Source: Pseudonocardia benzenivorans CB1190
Lineage (GTDB): Bacteria > Actinomycetota > Actinomycetes > Mycobacteriales > Pseudonocardiaceae
Direction: 5' to 3'
Assembly (NCBI RefSeq): GCF_000196675.2
Contig: NC_015312.1
Coordinates: 3,410,001 to 3,474,000, forward strand
DNA: 64,000 bases
Below the pieces are notes generated by a model that was given only the letters and a program-made list of their open reading frames with translations, searched no databases and was not told where the DNA came from. Shown piece by piece: positions 34,294 to 40,898 of the stretch. Numbering within the stretch: the stretch's first letter is position 1; every line of letters starts with the position of its first letter. The translations under genes were made by a program, and so were the position numbers.

Positions 34294-34443
34294 CGTGGTG
34301 TCGTCCTCTCGTGTCGCCGGTCGGACGCCGGCGGGGATGCGGATCCGGCGGCTCACGGCGCGCCGGGGTGCGGTGGAGCAGCCGCGACGGGCCGGCCGGC
34401 GCCCGTCACGGGTAGGTCTCCTGCGGGGCGGCGGGTCCACGAC

Positions 34444-34475
34444 GGCGTCGGGAAGCACGGACCCTTCCCGACGCC
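34444..34475 (-). terminator. Hairpin after the MFS exporter gene
   Basis: GGCGTCGGGAAG (34444-34455) and CTTCCCGACGCC (34464-34475) form a perfect 12-bp stem with an 8-base loop, about 30 bases beyond the minus-strand MFS stop. It likely separates the MFS unit from the SDR gene. Confidence 0.65.
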
Positions 34476-34507
34476 GCTCTGCACAGCGGGCCCCGACCCG
34501 GCAGGGG

Positions 34508-35995
34508 TCAGGCCTGCGCAGGCGTCAGGACGGCCGCGGCCGTCGCCGTGGAACGCCGGCTCGCCAGCAGGTAGCTCAGGCCGATGCTGACCACGCCGAG
34601 CGCGACGATGAGCAGGACGTTGGCGAGGATCGCGCCCCACGAGGGCGCGCCGGCGGCGGTCAGGCCTGCGGAGAGGATGGCCCCGGCGATCTGGCCGCCC
34701 AGCACGCCGCCGACCGACCGGACGACGTAGACCGCGCCGCTGGCACTGGCGACGCGCTCCGCGGGCACGACCCGGACGATCGTGTTGAGCGACTGGGTGA
34801 ACCCGATGCCCAGACCGAGGCCCATCAACGCGGAGCAGAGGTACGGCGTCCACGGCGCGCTGCCGATCCCGAGCAGCACCAGACCGGCGGCGACGATCAG
34901 TACGGCACCGAGAATCATGGTGCCGCGGCGCCCCAGCAGCGGCTCGAGCCGCTGTGCGGTCGGTCCGGCCACGACGACCAGCAGGGCGTACGGGAGCAGG
35001 ACGAGGCCCGCGGTCGAGGCGTCGCCGCCCATGCCGTACCCGATCGCGACCGGCAGCAGGGCGAGGGTCGGCAGGATCACGTACATCACGAAGGTGGCGA
35101 TCGAGTGCGCCGTGTTGATCGACATGACGCCGAGGACCTCACGTTCGGCGAGTCCGCGCAGGTCGACCAACGGGGACGGGTGCCGGCGCTCGACGACCGC
35201 GAACACCGCGAGCAGCGCGATCGTCAGCACCAGCAGGCCCAGGACGAGCGGAGAACCCCAGCCCAGGCTGGTGGGGAACGTCAGACCGAGCAGCAGCGCG
35301 ACCAGGGCGGCGCCGAGGAGCACCGCGCCGGTCCAGTCGACCGTGCCACCGGCGACCGGCGGGCAGCTGGGAAGAGCGCGCAGACCGACCAGTACCACGG
35401 CGGCGATGACGATCGTCGGGAACCAGTAGATGTAGGAGTAGTGCAGGTGGGTGACGATCGGGCCGACGGCCACATATGCGACCGCGGCACCGAGGCCACC
35501 GCTGACGACGAAGATCGTGTTGGCGGTGCGGGCCCTGCTCAGGGGCTGGCTGTCGCGCATGATGCCGATGGCGATCGGAACGACCGCGACGCCGACGCCC
35601 TGGAGCATCTGACCGGCGATCAGGAGGGGAGCGGTCGTGGCGAGAGCGGCGATGGCCGCACCGATCCCGGAGAGTCCGAGGACGACCAGGAAGACCTTCT
35701 TCTTGTCGGCGATGTCGGCGTACCGGGTCGCCAGCGGGAGACAGACGGCGCCGACGACGAGCAGGCCCGTCAGCATCCAGGCGCTCTGGGACGGGGTGAT
35801 CCCGAGCTCCTGCTGCACGAACGGGACGATCGGAGCGACCATCATCTCCATCGTGAGATAGGAGAAGACGCCGAGCACCAGCAGGACGAGCGTCGTCAGC
35901 GAGCCGCGCGGCTCCGCGGCGACCGCGCCCGCGGTGAGGGCGCCGTCCGGTGCGGCCGGTGGATCGTTCGACGTGGGGACACCGTGCGTGGGCAT
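34508..35995 (-). CDS. MFS transporter, DHA2 drug:H+ antiporter type
   Basis: A 495-residue membrane protein with about fourteen hydrophobic segments, typical of 14-TM DHA2 exporters. The loop 2-3 motif A region reads PLATRYADIADKKKVFLVVLGLSGIG, and motif C-like GGLGAAVAY follows. The N-terminal 35 residues are polar and cytoplasmic. The ATG at 35995 has GAGAGGA upstream; the longer open frame reaches into the operator region. Upstream, between this gene and the tetR gene on the same strand, is a TTCGAA-based operator (36142-36162). It is presumably repressed by that TetR and exports a toxic substrate or intermediate. Substrate unknown. Confidence 0.9.
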   Translation of the reverse strand: MPTHGVPTSNDPPAAPDGALTAGAVAAEPRGSLTTLVLLVLGVFSYLTMEMMVAPIVPFVQQELGITPSQSAWMLTGLLVVGAVCLPLATRYADIADKKKVFLVVLGLSGIGAAIAALATTAPLLIAGQMLQGVGVAVVPIAIGIMRDSQPLSRARTANTIFVVSGGLGAAVAYVAVGPIVTHLHYSYIYWFPTIVIAAVVLVGLRALPSCPPVAGGTVDWTGAVLLGAALVALLLGLTFPTSLGWGSPLVLGLLVLTIALLAVFAVVERRHPSPLVDLRGLAEREVLGVMSINTAHSIATFVMYVILPTLALLPVAIGYGMGGDASTAGLVLLPYALLVVVAGPTAQRLEPLLGRRGTMILGAVLIVAAGLVLLGIGSAPWTPYLCSALMGLGLGIGFTQSLNTIVRVVPAERVASASGAVYVVRSVGGVLGGQIAGAILSAGLTAAGAPSWGAILANVLLIVALGVVSIGLSYLLASRRSTATAAAVLTPAQA

Positions 35996-36141
35996 GCTGA
36001 TCCTCTCGACGGAAGACGCCGGGCCCGAGGAGTGCGGGCGGGACGGGGAACGGCGTGGACCGCCGGCCGTCAGCGGCGGCGCGTCCACTCCGGGCAGAGC
36101 CGTACGGGTACCGAACGCCAGGGTTGGCCTACCCGCCATCA

Positions 36142-36162
36142 ATTCGAATCGCCTTCGAAATA
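36142..36162. promoter_or_regulatory. TTCGAA-type TetR operator upstream of the MFS gene
   Basis: AATTCGAA (36142-36149) and TTCGAAAT (36155-36162) are inverted around TCGCC, a 21-bp dyad in an AT-rich patch. A close relative, ATTCGAATC...GCC...TCGAGAA, lies at 36927-36946 before the upstream tetR gene. Two matching sites flanking one tetR gene point to that TetR as binder. Confidence 0.7.
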
Positions 36163-36255
36163 TGGCATGCGACACGAACCGGGTCAAGCGACGTCGAGGT
36201 CAGGAGTCCGACACGGTCCGGCGGAGCGCGGAGGCCCCGGCCGACGCCTCCTCGC

Positions 36256-36873
36256 TCAGGCCGGAGCGACGCCGTCCGGGTCCGCGGCGGGCCCGGCCGA
36301 CAGGCCCGACCAGATCATGTCGAGCTGGAGGGCGGCCAGCGTGCCGGGGGCGCGGCCCGGCCCCGGCGGCGGCCAGGCCGCGGGGGCGATGCACATGCCG
36401 AGCAACGTCAGCACGGTGACCGTGGGATCGATCGACGGGGAGATGTCACCTGCGGCGATGCCGTCCTTGAGGATCGACTTCCAGGCCTCGCGGTAGCGGG
36501 AGAGCAGGCGCGCGTCCTCCTCCGCCTCGATCTCGGTGCGGCGCGGGTCGTGCGCGTCGGTGAACCAGCGGGGCGAGGCAGTGCGGTGCCGGTCGACGTA
36601 GCGCTGCTGTGCCCGGATGGCCTTCTTGAGCTTGTCCCGCGCGGCTTCCCGGCCCGCCGCGACCTTCTCCAGCGTGACCACGACCTCGGTGAACTGCTGG
36701 CGGGTCACGAGGCGGAGCAGTGCCGCCTTGCTGCTGACGTGGTAGTACAGACTGCCCTGCAGGACACCGAGCTCCTTGGCGATGTCCTCGATTCGGGCGT
36801 TGTCGTAGCCCTTGTCGGCGAACACCTTCGCGGCGGCGTCGACGACCTGCTGCCGGTTGCGGATCTTGGTCAT
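36256..36873 (-). CDS. TetR-family transcriptional regulator (copy A)
   Basis: A 205-residue repressor starting MTKIRNRQQVVDAAAKVFADKGYDNARIEDIAKELGVLQGSLYYHVSSKAALLRLV, a textbook TetR helix-turn-helix. The C-terminal half is helical and ends with AALQLDMIWSGLSAGPAADPDG. It is a clear paralogue of the next gene upstream (copy B): the first 55 residues differ at few positions and both end in LQxxxIWSG. TTCGAA-type operators lie both before this gene and between it and the MFS exporter, so it most likely represses itself and the exporter. Confidence 0.9.
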   Translation of the reverse strand: MTKIRNRQQVVDAAAKVFADKGYDNARIEDIAKELGVLQGSLYYHVSSKAALLRLVTRQQFTEVVVTLEKVAAGREAARDKLKKAIRAQQRYVDRHRTASPRWFTDAHDPRRTEIEAEEDARLLSRYREAWKSILKDGIAAGDISPSIDPTVTVLTLLGMCIAPAAWPPPGPGRAPGTLAALQLDMIWSGLSAGPAADPDGVAPA

Positions 36874-36925
36874 CCGGTCTGCGCCCCCACCCCCGCCTCG
36901 CTGGCGACGGCTGCAGCATAGCCGC

Positions 36926-36946
36926 GATTCGAATCAGCCTCGAGAA
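36926..36946. promoter_or_regulatory. TTCGAA-type operator upstream of tetR copy A
   Basis: GATTCGAATC (36926-36935) followed by AGCCTCGAGAA resembles the MFS operator in sequence and layout. It lies between tetR copy B's stop and copy A's start, so it should act on copy A. Confidence 0.55.
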
Positions 36947-37557
36947 GTGGAGGGCCGGTCCGCGTCGACGCGAGGTGCGGAGATCCCCGACCAGACGATC
37001 TCGTGCTGCAGCGCCGCGACCTCCTCGATCCGTCGGGCGCCGTCGCGTCGGAACCAGTACGACACGTAGTCGCACATGCTCACGAGTGAGATGGCGACGG
37101 CCGTCGCATCCGTGCCCGCCGCGATCTCGCCACGGGCCATGCCCTCCTCGACGATCGCCGCCCAGCCGGCGCGGTAGCGCAGCACCGCCTCGCGGTGCTC
37201 AGCGATCTCGTCCTCGGTGATGTCCGCCGAGCGCGTGGGGTCGCTGAACCAGTCCGGGGCTTCGATCAGGTGCTGCTCGGCGTGTGCGAGGTGGCCCAGG
37301 ATGGCCGACCGGAGCTTCTGCGCGGGCTCGGCCGAGGACGCGACGATCGCGTCGAGCCCCGCGGTCAGCAGGCGGAGGTGATGCAGCACCACCAGCCGGT
37401 GCAGTGCCGCCTTGCTGCCCACGTGGTAGTAGAGACTGCCCTGCATGACGCCGAGCGCGGCGGCGATGTCCTCGATCCGGGTCGCCGCGTAGCCCTTGTC
37501 GGCGAACACCTCGGCCGCCGCCTCGACGAGCTGCTGCCTGCTGCGGATCTTCGTCAT
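36934..37557 (-). CDS. TetR-family transcriptional regulator (copy B)
   Basis: A 207-residue repressor with MTKIRSRQQLVEAAAEVFADKGYAATRIEDIAAALGVMQGSLYYHVGSKAALHRLV at the N-terminus. DNA-binding helices are nearly identical to copy A while the ligand domain has diverged (for example IVASSAEPAQKLRSAILGHL versus copy A's VAAGREAARDKLKKAI), suggesting the two bind similar DNA but respond to different ligands. Its 3' end overlaps the operator of copy A. No TTCGAA dyad was seen directly in front of this gene. Confidence 0.9.
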   Translation of the reverse strand: MTKIRSRQQLVEAAAEVFADKGYAATRIEDIAAALGVMQGSLYYHVGSKAALHRLVVLHHLRLLTAGLDAIVASSAEPAQKLRSAILGHLAHAEQHLIEAPDWFSDPTRSADITEDEIAEHREAVLRYRAGWAAIVEEGMARGEIAAGTDATAVAISLVSMCDYVSYWFRRDGARRIEEVAALQHEIVWSGISAPRVDADRPSTSRG

Positions 37558-37653
37558 CCCTCGTCCCTCGGCCGGTGTCGCGGAATGCCGAGTCTAGGAC
37601 CGGGCGACCCGTGGACAGCACTGTTCAGAGGGGGAGTGCGGCGCCGACCGGCC

Positions 37654-38415
37654 TCACCGGCGGCGCGCGGAACCGGCCCGCCCGATCTCGTCCACCCTGC
37701 GGACGAGCAGGTCGCTCGCGCGTCGGACGTGTTCGGTCAGCCGGGCACGGGTCGTCGCGGCGTCCCCGCGGCCGATGGCCTCGAGGATCCCGGCGTGCTC
37801 CGCCGCGTCCTTCTCGAGCCGGCGGACGTCGTTGCCCAGGGCGAGCCAGGTGAGATTGTGGGGCACCTTGTGGTGCAGGGTCTCGAGCACCACGGAGAGG
37901 TGCCTGTTGCCGCCCGCCTCGATGACCACGTGGTGGAAGTCGGTGTTCGCCTCCTGCCACAGCTGTTGGGCCGGCGAGGTGTCGCCGTCCGCGGTGCGCA
38001 GCTCCTCGACCGCCCGGCGGAACATCGCGTCGGCCGCCGCGAGCCGGTCGAGCTGCTCGGAGGTGATCAGCTCCGCGGCCGCCGCGCCCGCGTGCCCCTG
38101 CAGGATCGCGTGCAGCTCGTAGACCTCGATGATGTCGAGGGTCGAGGGCAGCCGCACCCGCGCGCCACGGTTCGCGATCAGCTCGACGGCACCCCGTGCC
38201 TGCAGCTGCCGCAAGGCCTCGCGGACCGGCATGCGGCTGACGCCGAAGTCCTTCGCCAGGGCCTCCTGTCGCAGCCAGCTGCCCACGGGGATCTGCCCGG
38301 CGTTGATCCGCTCCTGGAGCACCGCGACCAGGGAGTCGACGAGGTCGTGATCGTCCGCCCGCCGCGCTGTCGTGCCGCGGCCGGCCGTGACATCCTTTCG
38401 ATCGACGACTCCCAC
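37654..38415 (-). CDS. GntR-family regulator, FCD (FadR-like) subfamily
   Basis: A 253-residue regulator. The winged helix lies at about 25-90: LVAVLQERINAGQIPVGSWL, QEALAKDFGVSRMPVREALRQLQARGAVELIANRGARVR. The FCD domain follows, with the metal/ligand-binding pattern EVYELHAILQGHAG, ANTDFHHVVIEAGGN and HAGILEAIGRGDAATTRARLTEHV, including the usual Asp and His ligands. Such regulators usually respond to organic acids. The GTG at 38415 sits right after a -10-like TAGGAT, so the mRNA may be leaderless. It is divergent from the BVMO/Hyu operon; both promoters carry the shared 27-bp element. I propose it as repressor of all five element-bearing promoters. Confidence 0.9.
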   Translation of the reverse strand: MGVVDRKDVTAGRGTTARRADDHDLVDSLVAVLQERINAGQIPVGSWLRQEALAKDFGVSRMPVREALRQLQARGAVELIANRGARVRLPSTLDIIEVYELHAILQGHAGAAAAELITSEQLDRLAAADAMFRRAVEELRTADGDTSPAQQLWQEANTDFHHVVIEAGGNRHLSVVLETLHHKVPHNLTWLALGNDVRRLEKDAAEHAGILEAIGRGDAATTRARLTEHVRRASDLLVRRVDEIGRAGSARRR

Positions 38416-38420
38416 GGACT

Positions 38421-38447
38421 GGATCCTAAACGTTGCGTCGTGGATAC
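38421..38447 (-). promoter_or_regulatory. Shared 27-bp element in the gntR promoter
   Basis: On the minus strand GTATCC begins at 38447 and GGATCC ends at 38421 (GTATCC-N15-GGATCC, 27 bases). TTGATG just upstream and TAGGAT overlapping the second half-site form a plausible promoter ending 7 bases before the GTG. This predicts tight autoregulation. Confidence 0.65.
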
Positions 38448-38544
38448 ATCAAGGCAACTCAGGACGTATGCCCGTCGGAGCCCGTTCTGTCGGGCCGTCG
38501 AAGGGCACCCGGGCGGGCCGTGCCGATCCGAAGGCGTCATATCT

Positions 38545-38584
38545 GGATCCAATCTTGACGTGACTGAATCCGACTAGCTATCGT
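38545..38584 (+). promoter_or_regulatory. Promoter of the BVMO/Hyu/IlvD operon with shared 27-bp element
   Basis: GGATCCAAT begins at 38545 and GAATCC ends at 38571 (GGATCC-N15-GAATCC, 27 bases). TTGACG (38555-38560) and TATCGT (38579-38584) give a -35/-10 pair with an 18-bp spacer containing the second half-site. It is nearly superimposable on the site at 27460. Confidence 0.75.
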
Positions 38585-38618
38585 CCGTTCTCAATCCGGA
38601 CGAGCAGGAGGCGCCCTC

Positions 38619-40109
38619 GTGGGAGCGAACAGCGGCGAGGCCGTTGAGGTCGGTACGGACGTGGTCGTGATCGGTGCCGGGCCGGGTGGGATCTGCACCG
38701 CGATCCAGCTGCGCCAGGCCGGGATCGAGGACGTGGTGGTCCTGGAGAAGTCCGCCGGCGTCGGCGGGACCTGGTTCAACAACCGCTATCCAGGCCTGTC
38801 CTGCGACGTCCCGACCGACCTGTATTCCTACAGCTTCTTCCTCGACCACGAGTGGGAACGACCGTTCGCCACCCGTGCGGAGATCGTGGAGTACCTGGAG
38901 GCGGCCGTCGACCGGTTCGGCGTCCGGGACGCGATCCGGCTCGACACCCATGTGGTCTCGGCACGATGGGACGACGAGAGCGCCCGCTGGACCATCGTCG
39001 ACTCGCGGGGCGGGCGCTGGATCGCGCGGGTCCTGGTGGGTGCGGTGGGCATGTTCAACGAGCACGTCGTGCCCGCCATCCCCGGCCTGGACACCTTCAC
39101 GGGGCCGGTCACCCACACCGCGGAGTGGCCGGACGCCGATCTCGGGTTCCTCGCCGGCCGCCGCGTGTCGGTCGTCGGGACCGCGGCCAGCGCCACCCAG
39201 GTCGTACCGACCATCGCCCCGCACACCGGGCACCTGACCGTCTTCCAGCGCACGTCGAACTGGGTCTTCCCGAAGGACCACGGCCGCTACACGGAGGAGG
39301 ACAAGCGCAGCCGCCGTGTGGACCGGTCGGTCGTCGAGGCGGGGCGTGCGCAGGCCGCCCGCGAGCTGGACGAGCTGTTCGCCGACCTGAACAACGAGGC
39401 CAAGACGGCCGAGCAGGCGGCCAAGGCGCTCGCCAACCTCGACACCGTCCGAGACCCCGCGGTCCGGGAGGCCCTGCGCCCCACCGCCCAGCTCGGCGCG
39501 CAGCGGCCGCTGCTCTCCTCGGAGTTCTACGAGGCCTTCAACCGGCCGGACGTCACGCTCGTGACCAGCCCGATCACGGAGGTCACCGCGAACGGGATCC
39601 GGACCGCGGACGGCCGGGAGCACCCGGCAGACCACATCGTGCTCGCCACCGGTTACCACGCCCACAGGTTCCTCTCGGTCGTCGACGTCGTCGGCCGCGG
39701 TGGGACCGCGCTGCGCGACCAGTGGGCCGAGGGGGCCTACGCCTACCTGGGCATGACCGTCGAGAACTTCCCCAACCTGTTCATGCTCTACGGGCCCAAC
39801 ACCAACGGCGGCTCGATCATCGACAAGCTCGAGACGCAGGCCCGCTACATCGTCGGCAAGACGGTCTACGTGCTCAAGAACGATGTGCGCGCGATGGAGG
39901 TCCGGCCCGAGGTCGTCGCCGCGTACAACGCGCAGGTCCAGGCCGACATCGGGGCGGTGCGGGCCTGGCAGGTCGAGGGCAGCCGCTACTACCGCGCGCC
40001 GTCGGGCCGGGTCGTCACCCAGTGCCCGTACACGGTCGTCGAGTACGACCGGATGACTCGCGAGGACGATCTCGCCGCCTTCACGGTCACCCTCGCGGAC
40101 CCGTCATGA
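38619..40109 (+). CDS. Baeyer-Villiger monooxygenase / FMO-like flavoprotein
   Basis: A 496-residue NADPH- and FAD-dependent monooxygenase. FAD motif GAGPGG at 19-24, GGTWFNNRYPGLSCDVPTDLY next, type I BVMO fingerprint FTGPVTHTAEWP at 160-171, and the second nucleotide site with VVGTAASATQ, where the final Gly positions are replaced by Ala. At under 500 residues it belongs to the shorter cyclohexanone/acetone-type or steroid-type branch and is only distantly related to the BVMO at 28.8 kb. The GTG at 38619 has CAGGAGG upstream. It heads a seven-gene operon and overlaps the next gene by 4 bases. The substrate is likely a ketone produced from the imported compound. Confidence 0.9.
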   Translation: MGANSGEAVEVGTDVVVIGAGPGGICTAIQLRQAGIEDVVVLEKSAGVGGTWFNNRYPGLSCDVPTDLYSYSFFLDHEWERPFATRAEIVEYLEAAVDRFGVRDAIRLDTHVVSARWDDESARWTIVDSRGGRWIARVLVGAVGMFNEHVVPAIPGLDTFTGPVTHTAEWPDADLGFLAGRRVSVVGTAASATQVVPTIAPHTGHLTVFQRTSNWVFPKDHGRYTEEDKRSRRVDRSVVEAGRAQAARELDELFADLNNEAKTAEQAAKALANLDTVRDPAVREALRPTAQLGAQRPLLSSEFYEAFNRPDVTLVTSPITEVTANGIRTADGREHPADHIVLATGYHAHRFLSVVDVVGRGGTALRDQWAEGAYAYLGMTVENFPNLFMLYGPNTNGGSIIDKLETQARYIVGKTVYVLKNDVRAMEVRPEVVAAYNAQVQADIGAVRAWQVEGSRYYRAPSGRVVTQCPYTVVEYDRMTREDDLAAFTVTLADPS

Positions 40110-40567
40110 CCGGCGCGGCGAGCAGGACGGCTCGTGAGGCGCAGGATCGCGCGCACGCGATCCTGCAGGCGGGCACGCGCGGCTTCCTCGCGACCCGGAC
40201 GGCGGCCGGCGCTGCCGTCGTGCACCCGATCTCGGTGTTCCACCGCGCGGACGGGCTCTGGATGAACACCTACCTCAAGTCCGCGAAGGCGCGGAACATG
40301 ATCCGCCACCCGGCGGTCGCCGTCGTGGTGGTCGAGTGCGGGGCAGGCGCGCCGCGCCCGCCCGGTGTGCTCGTGCGCGGCCGGGCCGAACTGCTCCCTG
40401 AGGACGCGGACCCGCCTCCCGCCACCGTTGAACCCGCCTACCTGCTCCCGGGGGTGACGGCACCCGTCCCCGGCGACCCCATCTGGTCGCTGAACGGACG
40501 GCGGCGCTGGTTCCGGGTGCCCCTGACCGACGTGACCCTGCTGGAGGCCACCGATGCCCAGGCATGA
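40106..40567 (+). CDS. Pyridoxamine 5'-phosphate oxidase-like (split-barrel flavin) protein
   Basis: A 153-residue split-barrel protein. Visible: AILQAGTRGFLATRTAAGAAVVHPISVFHRADGLWMNTYLKSAKARNMIRHPAVAVVVVE, the usual strand pattern with a flavin-phosphate-binding KSAKARNMIRHP loop. Such proteins bind FMN, F420 or haem and reduce or oxidise small molecules; some supply reduced flavin. It begins at an ATG overlapping the BVMO stop (ATGA) and overlaps the next gene by 14 bases. The partner is probably the second split-barrel gene, with which it may form a heterodimer. Confidence 0.8.
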   Translation: MTGAASRTAREAQDRAHAILQAGTRGFLATRTAAGAAVVHPISVFHRADGLWMNTYLKSAKARNMIRHPAVAVVVVECGAGAPRPPGVLVRGRAELLPEDADPPPATVEPAYLLPGVTAPVPGDPIWSLNGRRRWFRVPLTDVTLLEATDAQA

Positions 40568-40898
40568 CGTCCGGATGACCCCGGCCGAGGTCGACGCGTT
40601 CGTCCAGGACGAGGAGGCCGGTGTGCTGGCGCACCTCGACGAGCACGGCGACCCCACCGCGATCCTGGTCGGCAGCCGCGGGCTGGGGACAGGCGTCGCA
40701 CTCACCGCGGCCACCGCGCGCCCCCTCCCGCCCGACGGCACGCAGGTCTGCGTGGCCTACGAACGGGAGCCCTCCTACTCGGGCGTGCGGGCCGCGCTCG
40801 TGCTCGGGCGCCTCGCGGGCGACCACGTCGTCGTGGACCGCACGATCAGCTTCGACTTCGGCAAGATCCCTGCCCCCGTTCGGGAGGACGACAACTGA
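40554..40898 (+). CDS. Second pyridoxamine 5'-phosphate oxidase-like protein
   Basis: A 114-residue split-barrel protein, shorter than its neighbour. MTPAEVDAFVQDEEAGVLAHLDEHGDPTAILVGSRG at the N-terminus resembles F420/FMN-dependent PNPOx-like proteins; SYSGVRAALVLGRLAGDHVVVDRTISFDFGKIPAP closes it. Key binding residues are fewer than in the first copy, so it may serve as the non-catalytic half of a heterodimer. The ATG at 40554 has CTGGAGG upstream inside the previous gene, and its stop overlaps the hyuA start by 1 base. Confidence 0.75.
   Translation: MPRHDVRMTPAEVDAFVQDEEAGVLAHLDEHGDPTAILVGSRGLGTGVALTAATARPLPPDGTQVCVAYEREPSYSGVRAALVLGRLAGDHVVVDRTISFDFGKIPAPVREDDN

Noticed and set aside
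34338..34350. GGATCCGCATCC near the SDR promoter as a sixth GntR site
   Set aside because: The two ATCC units are only 6 bases apart, not 21, and no -35/-10 pair fits.
31930..36496. Two forward frames of more than 800 codons
   Set aside because: Out of frame with the alpha/beta hydrolase and antisense to the SDR and MFS genes; translations are Arg/Asp/Gly-rich without motifs.
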